Shown in pieces: positions 39,940 through 46,508 of a stretch of DNA of 64,000 nt; the stretch's first letter is position 1; each line of letters opens with the position of its first letter. The stretch is from Candidatus Nanohalarchaeota archaeon (lineage in GTDB: Archaea; Nanohalarchaeota; Nanosalinia; Nanosalinales; Nanosalinaceae): assembly GCA_022729235.1 (NCBI GenBank), contig JALDAJ010000001.1, forward strand, positions 1 through 64,000, given 5' to 3'. A program made the position numbers and the translations under genes. Under the pieces are notes generated by a model. It was given only the letters and a program-made list of their open reading frames with translations. It was not told the origin of the DNA and did no database searches.

Positions 39940-40383
39940 TCACACCGGCGAGTAACGCCCCTTTAGCTCTACATCATCTACCACGTGACCTGCTATCGCG
40001 TCCTCGATCTCTTCTCTAGAAGCTCCTTCCGGTAACTCCAGCCTGGTGTCGAGAGCGTAGAGCCTGAAAACGTAGGTGTGCTCGCCGTCAGGAGGGTTCG
40101 GACCCCCGTACCCGACCTCCCCATAGTCAGTCTCTCCCTCAGTTCCAGGTGATTCGGCCTCCGAAATCATCTTTGTAGCCGGATCGATATCGAAAACAAT
40201 CCAGTGATCCCAGATCTTTCCCGCAGGCTCCATCGCATCCGGGTCGTCCATGATCAAAACCAGCGACTCCGTGCCCTCCGGAACCTCGGAGATCTCAAGA
40301 GGAGGATTAACGTTTTCCTTCGGGTAACCATATTTTTCCGGTATCTCACCGCCGTCCTCGAACTCCGGGCTGGATAGTCTCAT
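39940..40383 (-). CDS. YbhB/YbcL family Raf kinase inhibitor-like protein (PEBP)
   Basis: The 147-aa protein matches the prokaryotic PEBP family: SPEFEDGGEIPEKYG at the start, LVLIMDDPDA and WDHWIVFDIDP in the middle, and GYGGPNPPDGEHTYVFRLYA, the ligand-binding GxxPP-x-G-x-H region. The function in archaea is unknown; homologues bind phospholipids or small anions. It is convergent with the flavoprotein and 85 bases from the arginase start. Confidence 0.93.
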   Translation of the reverse strand: MRLSSPEFEDGGEIPEKYGYPKENVNPPLEISEVPEGTESLVLIMDDPDAMEPAGKIWDHWIVFDIDPATKMISEAESPGTEGETDYGEVGYGGPNPPDGEHTYVFRLYALDTRLELPEGASREEIEDAIAGHVVDDVELKGRYSPV

Positions 40384-40468
40384 ACATCCATCTTATCGTT
40401 TGCGAGATAAAAATCTGATTCAGTTCGATACTTAACCGTATTAAAGAGAGTCAACTTATCCTACAACA

Positions 40469-41323
40469 GTGAAAGAACCTGAATTCATCCAGGCAAGATC
40501 AGGTCTTGGAGGCAACAAAGCAGGTACCGAAAAAGGTCCCAGAGAAATCATCTCCAGGCTCGAAATCGATTCTTCGAGAATAGTGGAAAACAGACTTGAA
40601 AGCACTGACAAACCGGGAGATGCGAAGAATGAAGAGCAGATAGCGGAGTTCTGCCGGGAGCTATCAGACACCGTTTCCAAGACGATAGATGAAGACAAGC
40701 TACCCGTAATCCTCGGCGGAGACCACTCTATCTCAATCGGATCTATAAACGGCGCTGCCGAAAACTACCCTTCACTAGGCGTTATCTGGATAGATGCACA
40801 CGCAGACTTCAACACTCCAGAAACATCTCCGTCCAGCAACATCCACGGCATGCCTGTCGCAACTGCTCTCGGAAAAGGACGCCTTGACTGGGGAGATGCA
40901 GATTTAGAGGAAGAGAACATTGTGATGATAGGGATAAGAGATACGGACGAAGAAGAACAGGAGAACCTCGAGGAAAGTGATATAACCGTCTTCAGGATGG
41001 AAGACGTCCGGGAAAAAGGCATAGAAAAAGTCCTGGAGGAGACTATAGACATCCTTTCGGATGTCAAGAGTATCCACGTCAGCTTCGATCTCGACTTCCT
41101 CGACGCTAAGAAAGCCCCAGGAGTCGGAACACCGGTAGAAAACGGCGGAACAATCGATGAGGTAGTGAAGATAATCCGGAGAGTATCTAAGGAAAGTCAG
41201 CTACGGTCTCTTGACATAGTCGAACTCAACCCTACTCTGGACGAGAACGGGAGAACTGCGGAGAAAGCAGTCGAATTAATAAGAAGGTCTTTTCTGGAGA
41301 TAAAGCCTAAAAAAGAGGTCTAG
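40469..41323 (+). CDS. Arginase (ureohydrolase family)
   Basis: The 284-aa protein from a GTG start has all manganese-binding motifs: GGDHSISIG, DAHADFN, and SFDLDFLD near the end. The segment SPSSNIHGMPVA follows the DAHADFN motif as in arginases (substrate contacts), which favours arginase over agmatinase or formiminoglutamase. Arginase splits arginine into ornithine and urea. It is a single gene with no pathway neighbour in this window. The stop at 41323 touches the tRNA-related region. Confidence 0.88.
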   Translation: MKEPEFIQARSGLGGNKAGTEKGPREIISRLEIDSSRIVENRLESTDKPGDAKNEEQIAEFCRELSDTVSKTIDEDKLPVILGGDHSISIGSINGAAENYPSLGVIWIDAHADFNTPETSPSSNIHGMPVATALGKGRLDWGDADLEEENIVMIGIRDTDEEEQENLEESDITVFRMEDVREKGIEKVLEETIDILSDVKSIHVSFDLDFLDAKKAPGVGTPVENGGTIDEVVKIIRRVSKESQLRSLDIVELNPTLDENGRTAEKAVELIRRSFLEIKPKKEV

Positions 41324-41343
41324 TGCGGCGTCGGGGATTCGAA
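41324..41343 (-). repeat. Duplicated 3' end of tRNA-Gly
   Basis: The bases tgcggcgtcggggattcgaa match the 3' end of the tRNA-Gly gene (41423-41442) except for one position (tcgaa versus ttgaa). Duplicated tRNA 3' ends are typical attachment scars of integrated elements. Only about 80 bases separate the copies, so no element remains between them besides two hairpins. Confidence 0.7.
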
Positions 41344-41384
41344 ACTCTAGCGAGTTTCTGCACCTCAGAACTCTGTCGAGTTCT
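41341..41384. repeat. Hairpin pair separated by 8 bases
   Basis: GAAACTC-TAGC-GAGTTTC (41341-41358) and AGAACTC-TGTC-GAGTTCT (41367-41384) are perfect 7-bp hairpins with 4-base loops. The spacer is tgcacctc. The pair has the same build as the hairpins at 41577-41622 (8-base spacer aacaccgc). The stretch 41385-41423 holds nothing else that I recognise. Confidence 0.75.
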
Positions 41385-41423
41385 TCAGTTGAAGACAAAT
41401 CCCGGTCCTAGCACATGAAAAAT

Positions 41424-41553
41424 GCGGCGTCGGGGATTTGAACCCCGGTTACGACCATGGCAAGGTCGTGTCTTAGCCACTCCAAAACGTCGGAGACGTT
41501 TTGTGCGAAGCTTGAACTCCGCACAGGAGCTTTAGCCACTGGACCAACGCCGC
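41424..41553 (-). tRNA. tRNA-Gly(GCC) interrupted by a 59-base insertion in the D-loop
   Basis: Without the insertion the minus strand folds as a perfect 71-base tRNA. The acceptor stem is GCGGCGT/ACGCCGC, the D-stem GTC/GAC, the anticodon stem CGACC/GGTCG with loop TTGCCAT (anticodon GCC), and the T-arm CGGGG-TTCAAAT-CCCCG. The D-loop segment AGTGGCTAA is present twice, 59 bases apart (plus-strand ttagccact at 41473 and 41532). The insertion holds the 9-bp hairpin CAAAACGTC/GACGTTTTG and a second imperfect one. It may be an unusual intron, or a duplication that kills the gene. CCA is not encoded. Confidence 0.85.
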
Positions 41554-41658
41554 ATCTCATAGAGATGCTGGGAGCTGAAAACTCGTAAGAGTTTTCAACA
41601 CCGCGCAACTGCTGTCAGTTGCATCAACAGAAGCCACATTCGCTGGCGCGAAGTAGCT
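41552..41658. repeat. Array of four hairpins with 8-base spacers
   Basis: GCATCTC-ATA-GAGATGC (41552-41568), GAAAACTC-GTAA-GAGTTTTC (41577-41596), GCAACTG-CTGT-CAGTTGC (41605-41622), and AAGC...GCTT enclosing TTCGC-TGGC-GCGAA (41631-41658). Each gap is exactly 8 bases: tgggagct, aacaccgc, atcaacag. The first hairpin overlaps the tRNA 5' end by two bases. From 41659 to 41751 there is AT-rich DNA with a TTAAAT box and the leader of the next gene. Confidence 0.75.
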
Positions 41659-41751
41659 TTCAGGATAACATGTTGTTTTGAGATTGTTAGTTTCTTAAAT
41701 AGCTCGGGAGGGTGTGCAAGAAATTAAAGGTTGGGCAGGCATCCTGTTAGT

Positions 41752-42192
41752 ATGATGGATGAAGAAGAGTTCGAGGATTATCTTGTGGACAAGGCAAAGG
41801 AGATCCTTAACGAGGATATAACGGAATCTGAAGAGGTTGAACCAGAAACACCTCAGAAAGAAGATGTAGTCGATGAAGACGTCAAGGACAAGTCAGCAGG
41901 AAACATACCGTTTTCCTGGGACCCAAGAGAAGTAGAGCATCTCACCCGTAACAGGAAGAAGATGTCTAATGAAGACCTGAAGAAGTTCTTCGAGCGGGAT
42001 AGCGAGTTCCAGGAAAAATTGCAGGAAGTCGACAACTGGAAGGGTTTCACGCGCTGGGAAGAAAGATTGATGGTACAGCAACACTCCGTCAAGACCCCTG
42101 AGGAAATTGCCATGGATCTCGACCGGGATAAAAAAGAGGTGGAACTAAAAATGCATATGATGGGTTTGATCCCGAAAGATGAGCTACGATAA
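41752..42192 (+). CDS. Hypothetical acidic protein with C-terminal HTH-like segment
   Basis: The product is about 146 aa from the ATG at 41752. The first 70 residues are acidic and probably disordered. The C-terminal part looks like a Myb/GcrA-type helix-turn-helix: WEERLMVQQHSVKTPEEIAM, then DLDRDKKEVELKMHMMGL. It overlaps the Nop5 start by 14 bases and is followed by fibrillarin, so it may be part of the same unit and act with RNA or DNA. It does not resemble the missing Nop5 N-terminal domain. Confidence 0.6.
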   Translation: MMDEEEFEDYLVDKAKEILNEDITESEEVEPETPQKEDVVDEDVKDKSAGNIPFSWDPREVEHLTRNRKKMSNEDLKKFFERDSEFQEKLQEVDNWKGFTRWEERLMVQQHSVKTPEEIAMDLDRDKKEVELKMHMMGLIPKDELR

Positions 42193-42922
42193 AAGGGATG
42201 AGGCGCTTGAAAGAGCGCGCGAAGAGTTATCCACGATCGACCGAGATAGACTTGTTGCGAAGGCAGTCATGCAACTTGAACAGGCAGAAAAGAATTTACG
42301 GGAGGAGATGGAGCGTTTCCGTGACTGGTATAGCCTGCACTTTCCTGAACTGGTTGACGAGGTAGAAGACAATGAGAAACTCGTGGAAATCCTGTCAGAA
42401 AACGCGGACCGGGACGAGCTTGACGCGTTCAGTTCGCTGGCGGAAAAAAGTAAAGGTGCAGACCTAAAAGAGGAAGACCTTGAGATAATAGAAGAAGTAG
42501 CCGAGAAACTTGAGAAAGACTTCGACTACCGGGAAAGCCTCGAAGAATACGTATTGGACGTGTGCGAGGAAGAGATGCCTAACCTTTCACAACTGCTTGA
42601 GCCTCTACTCGCCGCGAAACTTGTCGCGCTGGCAGGAAGCCTTGAAGACCTCGCGAAGAGCCCGGCGTCAACCATCCAGATGCTTGGTGCGGAGAAAGCC
42701 CTGTTCCGCTACCTCGGCGGGGAAGGAACTCCTCCGAAGCACGGCGTGCTGTTCGAGCACAGGTTCGTCCGCTCGCTCCCTGAAGGCGAGCGCGGGAAGA
42801 TGGCACGTTTCCTCGCAAATAAAGCTGCGATGGCGGCGAGACTCGACCAGTACGGGGACAAGCAGAAAGGCGGCGAACTCAGAAACGAGGCGCAGGAAAC
42901 GTATCAGGAGCTTAAAGGATAA
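42179..42922 (+). CDS. Nop5 (C/D-box sRNP core protein), N-terminally reduced
   Basis: Nop5 joins L7Ae, guide RNA and fibrillarin in the 2'-O-methylation particle. The coiled coil (RDRLVAKAVMQLEQAEKNLR, then FRDWYSLHFPELVDEVEDNE) and the C-terminal Nop domain (LAGSLEDLAKSPASTIQMLG, AEKALFRYLGGEGTPPKHGV) are clear. At 247 aa the protein is much shorter than the usual 370-400, because the N-terminal fibrillarin-binding domain of about 120 residues is absent. No frameshift that would restore it is seen upstream. The fibrillarin gene follows 34 bases later. Confidence 0.9.
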   Translation: MSYDKRDEALERAREELSTIDRDRLVAKAVMQLEQAEKNLREEMERFRDWYSLHFPELVDEVEDNEKLVEILSENADRDELDAFSSLAEKSKGADLKEEDLEIIEEVAEKLEKDFDYRESLEEYVLDVCEEEMPNLSQLLEPLLAAKLVALAGSLEDLAKSPASTIQMLGAEKALFRYLGGEGTPPKHGVLFEHRFVRSLPEGERGKMARFLANKAAMAARLDQYGDKQKGGELRNEAQETYQELKG

Positions 42923-42955
42923 GCAATGAAATAGTTTGTCGACTGTAACTTGGGT

Positions 42956-43606
42956 ATGCAGCAGATCCAGACAGGTATCTTCAGGGAAAACAACAGACTC
43001 TATACAAGAAACGCTGTCCCTGGAGAAGACGTTTATGGGGAGAAACTTGTAGAAAGAAACGGCGAGGAGTACAGAGAATGGATGCCCGGCCGCTCAAAGG
43101 CAGGCGCTGCAGTTTTGAAAGGAGTTAACCTGGAGCTGGAGCCAGGGCATGAGGTGCTGTACCTCGGTGCTGCCTCAGGGACTACTGTTTCCCACTTCTC
43201 GGATATACTCACAGACGGGTTCCTGGTAGCGGTGGAGTACTCGCAGGATGTAGCTAAGAAACTCGTGAAACTGGCGGAGGACAGAGATAATATAGCTCCT
43301 ATAATCGGTGATGCGAGAAAGCCTAGAGAGTACAGCGACTTCGTAGAGCAAGCAGATATAGTGTACCAAGATATATCCCAGAAAGATCAGGCAGAGATAT
43401 TCAAGAAGAACTGCGATCGGTACCTGAAAGAAGACGGAACAGGGTTAATCGCGGTTAAGGCACAGTCAGTCTCATCAACGAGAGACCCAGTAGAAGTCTT
43501 CGAGGAGGTAAAGAATAAGCTTAGACAGAGGTTCGAGGTAGTTGAAGAAACAACACTGGAACCTCACGAGAAAGACCACCTCTTCCTGAAGCTGGAAAAG
43601 AAATAA
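42956..43606 (+). CDS. flpA: Fibrillarin-like rRNA/tRNA 2'-O-methyltransferase
   Basis: The 216-aa methyltransferase has the fibrillarin N-terminus (GIFRENNRLYTRNAVPGEDVYGE), the WMPGRSKAGAAVLKG segment, SAM motif VLYLGAASGTTVSH, the acidic motif AVEYSQ and the catalytic QDIS and KAQSVSSTRDP parts. The ATG at 42956 is chosen over the TTG at 42950. It works with Nop5 and L7Ae (encoded at 61627) on guide-RNA targets. Gene order after Nop5 is conserved in archaea. Confidence 0.95.
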   Translation: MQQIQTGIFRENNRLYTRNAVPGEDVYGEKLVERNGEEYREWMPGRSKAGAAVLKGVNLELEPGHEVLYLGAASGTTVSHFSDILTDGFLVAVEYSQDVAKKLVKLAEDRDNIAPIIGDARKPREYSDFVEQADIVYQDISQKDQAEIFKKNCDRYLKEDGTGLIAVKAQSVSSTRDPVEVFEEVKNKLRQRFEVVEETTLEPHEKDHLFLKLEKK

Positions 43607-43612
43607 AGAAGT

Positions 43613-43822
43613 TCAGGCTCTGAGGCCTGGTATGAAGTCCCTGAACGACTGCCCTGCGATGTTCCTGTGGTAACCTCTCATGTCCTCGTAATCCGGGTCC
43701 GCACAGCAGCTGGCGTTCTGGTTGACTATCGGGAGAGTCCCAAGGATAGTGTGTTTTCCAGGCAGCAGGTTTTTCTCCACCCTATTTTCACAATTCAGAC
43801 ATCGAAACTCTATGTTTTCCAT
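43613..43822 (-). CDS. Hypothetical small Cys-containing protein
   Basis: The 69-aa protein has C-x-x-C near the N-terminus (FRCLNCENRVEKNLL) and a second Cys pair, CCADPDYEDMRGYHRNIAG, so it may bind one zinc ion. The rest is short and polar. It is tail-to-tail with fibrillarin, 6 bases apart. No family recognised. Confidence 0.55.
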   Translation of the reverse strand: MENIEFRCLNCENRVEKNLLPGKHTILGTLPIVNQNASCCADPDYEDMRGYHRNIAGQSFRDFIPGLRA

Positions 43823-43950
43823 TATTTCCCCTCACCTCGCATCCACGTATTCGCGAGACTTGGTTTATAAAGAAGCGGAGACTGTTCCGGAATTCCGGTA
43901 GACAGATTAGTTTTATATCAAACCGTGCAGAGACTCTTAACGTGGTATAG

Positions 43951-44094
43951 ATGACGAAATGGGAATGCCAGGACTGTGGGAACTCCGTCGAAGCCCCGAC
44001 CGAGCCGGAGCAGTGTCCCTGCGGTTCCGAGAATATCGAAGAGGTTGAAGAGCCGAGTCTTGTCGAGAGATTAAAAACTAAGATAGGGCTCTGA
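43951..44094 (+). CDS. 47-aa rubredoxin-like zinc-ribbon protein
   Basis: The frame MTKWECQDCGNSVEAPTEPE then QCPCGSENIEEVEE ends at TGA 44092-44094. It has C-x-x-C-G and C-x-C-G, the knuckles of a rubredoxin-like zinc ribbon with a short helical tail (PSLVERLKTKIGL). Such small ribbons are common in archaea. A TTTTATATC box (43911-43919) lies about 30 bases before the ATG and supports its own promoter. Confidence 0.75.
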   Translation: MTKWECQDCGNSVEAPTEPEQCPCGSENIEEVEEPSLVERLKTKIGL

Positions 44095-44183
44095 TAACCA
44101 ATTAACCTCTCTAAATAAGTATTAGCAGTACTCTCTAGATCAGACTATACTAGCCATTTAAATATTTGAGATAAATTTGCCAT

Positions 44184-44723
44184 ATGAACGTAACAACTTC
44201 AGACATAGATTTTGTGGAATCTTATCCACCTGATGAGAAGGGATCTTTCTGTGAAATATATCTCAGACCCAACTCAGTTTTAAAGAGAACCTCTAAAGTA
44301 ACTGAAAACCAGTTAGAACACAGTATCTCTGAATTACCTCATTTTACTCCCGATACCGGCTATACACGTCCAGACTCTGATTTTCTAATAATCAAACAGG
44401 AAAGAGTCGATCAAGTTTACAGACCTGAAAACAGAGAGGAACTTGATACTTTTCTAGAGGATACTCTTGAAATAGTCAGAGAGTCATTCACAAGAGACCT
44501 AAAATTAGACTATAAACCACCCAACTTTGGTCAATTTAATGGAGAAGCACTCTATATAGATAACCACGATATCGGATCATTTCTGAACACAGAAAACCCT
44601 TTCAGCGAAATGGCTCATCAATTGAAAAGACACCTAGAAAACCAAGATTACTACTCCGCGACGATACCTTCACCAGAGGAAATAAACTCTTACTGGTGCT
44701 CTACATCTCCGCTTGCTCCTTAG
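44184..44723 (+). CDS. Compact protein-kinase-like protein
   Basis: The 179-aa protein shows weak kinase features. VLKRT (K34) could be the beta3 lysine, an acidic helix NQLEHSI (E45) the C-helix, FLIIKQERVDQVY the hinge strand, and LDYKPPNFGQFNGEALYIDN (109-128) the catalytic and metal-binding loops (K111, N114, D126). A regular kinase is larger, and the catalytic Asp is not obvious. The gene is AT-rich with a TTTAAATATTTG promoter box 25 bases upstream and overlaps the end of sufC by 23 bases. The call is tentative. Confidence 0.5.
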   Translation: MNVTTSDIDFVESYPPDEKGSFCEIYLRPNSVLKRTSKVTENQLEHSISELPHFTPDTGYTRPDSDFLIIKQERVDQVYRPENREELDTFLEDTLEIVRESFTRDLKLDYKPPNFGQFNGEALYIDNHDIGSFLNTENPFSEMAHQLKRHLENQDYYSATIPSPEEINSYWCSTSPLAP

Positions 44724-45444
44724 CCCAGTCGTAGCCCTCGTCTTCCAGGCGGTGAGCGAGTTCAGGTCCACCAGACTCGACTATCTTCCCGTCAACCATG
44801 ACGTGGACGTGGTCCGGTTTCACGTAGTCGAGGATGCGCTGGTAGTGGGTTATCATCAGCAGTCCGATTTCCTGCTCCTCGGCGACTGTGTTTATACCCT
44901 CAGAAACAACTTTCAACGCGTCGATATCTAGCCCTGAATCGATTTCATCGAGAACCGTGTATTTCGGCTCCAGAACGGACATCTGGAGTATCTCGTTCCG
45001 CTTCTTTTCTCCACCAGAGAAGCCTTCGTTCAGGTAGCGCCGGGCGTATTCATCGTCCATGTCAAGAAGGTCAAGCTTTTCTCTTAGGTGCTCTCTGAAC
45101 TCGGAGCTTCCCATAGGTTCATCCCGTCTTTCATCAAGAGCCTCTTTCAGGAACTCTGCAACTGTAATTCCTGATATCTCGCTAGGGTACTGGAACGCGA
45201 GGAAAAGTCCTTCTTCAGCTCTTTCATCGGCTTCTTCATCCGTGACCTCTTCACCGTCAATAATGATCTTTCCAGCATCTATCGAGTACTGAGGATTACC
45301 CATAAGCGAGTGCGCAAGTGTCGATTTACCGGAGCCGTTCGGACCCATCAACGCGTGGATCTCACCCGGCTTGACTTCCAGGTTTACGCCTTTGACAATT
45401 TTCTCGCCCTCGATAGAAACCTCCAGATCTTTTATCTCTAACAT
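44701..45444 (-). CDS. sufC: Fe-S cluster assembly ATPase SufC
   Basis: SufC is the ABC-type ATPase of the SufBCD scaffold. The 247-aa protein has Walker A GPNGSGKST, the SufC-specific SGGEKKR signature (NEGFSGGEKKRNEILQMS), Walker B TVLDEIDSGLDIDAL and the H-loop ITHY. A TTTAGG-N4-CCTAAA inverted repeat lies 6-21 bases before its start, which is probably the operator. It is transcribed alone, away from sufD and sufB. Confidence 0.96.
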   Translation of the reverse strand: MLEIKDLEVSIEGEKIVKGVNLEVKPGEIHALMGPNGSGKSTLAHSLMGNPQYSIDAGKIIIDGEEVTDEEADERAEEGLFLAFQYPSEISGITVAEFLKEALDERRDEPMGSSEFREHLREKLDLLDMDDEYARRYLNEGFSGGEKKRNEILQMSVLEPKYTVLDEIDSGLDIDALKVVSEGINTVAEEQEIGLLMITHYQRILDYVKPDHVHVMVDGKIVESGGPELAHRLEDEGYDWAKEQAEM

Positions 45445-45449
45445 AGTGT

Positions 45450-45465
45450 TTTAGGTAGGCCTAAA
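45450..45465. promoter_or_regulatory. Inverted-repeat operator upstream of sufC
   Basis: TTTAGG-TAGG-CCTAAA lies 6 bases upstream of the sufC start, and the same half-sites with a 4-base spacer occur upstream of sufB (50942-50957). The motif resembles DtxR/IdeR-type binding sites used for iron regulation in haloarchaea. The position, between the TATA region and the start codon, would let a bound repressor block transcription. Confidence 0.7.
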
Positions 45466-45492
45466 CTTTCTTAACGTGCCGGGTCCTGAAGT

Positions 45493-46128
45493 TCACTTCT
45501 CTCCCCGCATCTCTTCCTTGAAACGTTCCACGTATCTCTTGACGTACTTGTGGCGGTCCTCCGCAATCTCTCTTCCGGCGTCCGTATACATCCTGTCCTT
45601 GAGACCCAGTATCTTCTTCTGCAGGTGGTTTAGAGAAGTCTCCCCGGAATCGGATTCGTCATGTTCGACAGGCAAGCCAGGGTCTGCGATGACTCCACGG
45701 TTCTCCCCGCCGTACGTGAAAGTCCTTGCGATTCCGGTGGCACCGAGCGCGTCCAGGTTGTCGGCGTCAGATAGGACTTTAGCCTCAAGAGTCCCGGGCT
45801 CAGGTCCTCCCGAATACCGGTGCGAGCGGACGCAGTGCTTTACCTTCTTAATTGTACTTTCACCGTAACCGAGGTCACTCAACACTGTTTCTGCCTCATC
45901 GGCACCCCACTCCGCGTGGTCATTGATTTCTCCATCGTCTTCGAGCCCCCTGCCTATATCATGGAGCAGCGCCGACAGCCTCACTGTCTCGAGGTCTGCC
46001 CCCTCATCTCTCGCGAGCTTCTCCGACAGATTGTAGACTCTCATGACGTGAAACCAGTCGTGGGCAGGATTAACATCGCCAAAATATTCTTTTGCCCTCT
46101 TTTTGACATCTTCAAATCCTGAGTCCAT
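45493..46128 (-). CDS. HD-domain phosphohydrolase (COG1418-like)
   Basis: The 211-aa protein has the HD motifs: HDWFHVMRVYNLS (first His), LSALLHDIGRG (HD), a later His in HCVRSHRYSGG, and DADNLDALGATGIAR with the last Asp. This matches the YedJ/COG1418-type phosphohydrolases of bacteria and archaea, whose substrate is unsettled. It sits between sufU and sufC on the same strand. Any tie to Fe-S assembly is unproven. Confidence 0.85.
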   Translation of the reverse strand: MDSGFEDVKKRAKEYFGDVNPAHDWFHVMRVYNLSEKLARDEGADLETVRLSALLHDIGRGLEDDGEINDHAEWGADEAETVLSDLGYGESTIKKVKHCVRSHRYSGGPEPGTLEAKVLSDADNLDALGATGIARTFTYGGENRGVIADPGLPVEHDESDSGETSLNHLQKKILGLKDRMYTDAGREIAEDRHKYVKRYVERFKEEMRGEK

Positions 46129-46154
46129 GAACCAGCTTCAAACTACAACCATTT

Positions 46155-46508
46155 TCAGTCTTTCTCCAGCGCCTCTTGAACAGTCTTTAAACCCAGTACT
46201 GCGCATTTGACTCGCATCGGCGAGATCTCGATACCTAGCTTGTCTATCATCCAGTCTCTGTTAAGTTCCTTGACCCTATCTACATCTACGCCTTCTATCT
46301 CTTCACTCAGTACAGAAGCTCCAGCAGTCGATATAGCGCATCCGTCGGTCTCGTGCCTCATCTCCTTTAGTTCTCCGTCTTCAACGTGGACGTAGACGTG
46401 ACAGTGGTCGCCGCAGCTCGAGTTCTCTCCTTCCGCTTCCAGCGCGTTCTCAAGAGTCCCGAGGTTCCGCGGGTTTTTGTAGTGGTCGAGTATCTCGTCC
46501 CTGTACAC
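46155..46508 (-). CDS. sufU: Fe-S scaffold protein SufU/IscU-like (NifU N-terminal domain)
   Basis: The 117-aa protein begins YRDEILDHYKNPRNLGTLE, the family N-terminus, and has three conserved Cys: C32 in SSCGDHCHVYV with D34, C57 in TDGCAIST, and C102 in VKCAVLGL. They bind the nascent cluster or zinc. The GTG start overlaps the stop of sufS, so the pair is translationally coupled; SufS passes sulfur to SufU. Confidence 0.92.
   Translation of the reverse strand: MYRDEILDHYKNPRNLGTLENALEAEGENSSCGDHCHVYVHVEDGELKEMRHETDGCAISTAGASVLSEEIEGVDVDRVKELNRDWMIDKLGIEISPMRVKCAVLGLKTVQEALEKD

Noticed and set aside
41324-41423. A second tRNA gene next to tRNA-Gly
   Set aside because: Only the 3' end is copied; the rest does not form a cloverleaf on either strand.
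41341-41658. A CRISPR array
   Set aside because: The hairpins differ in sequence and the spacers are only 8 bases long, so there are no direct repeats with unique spacers. No cas genes are in the window.
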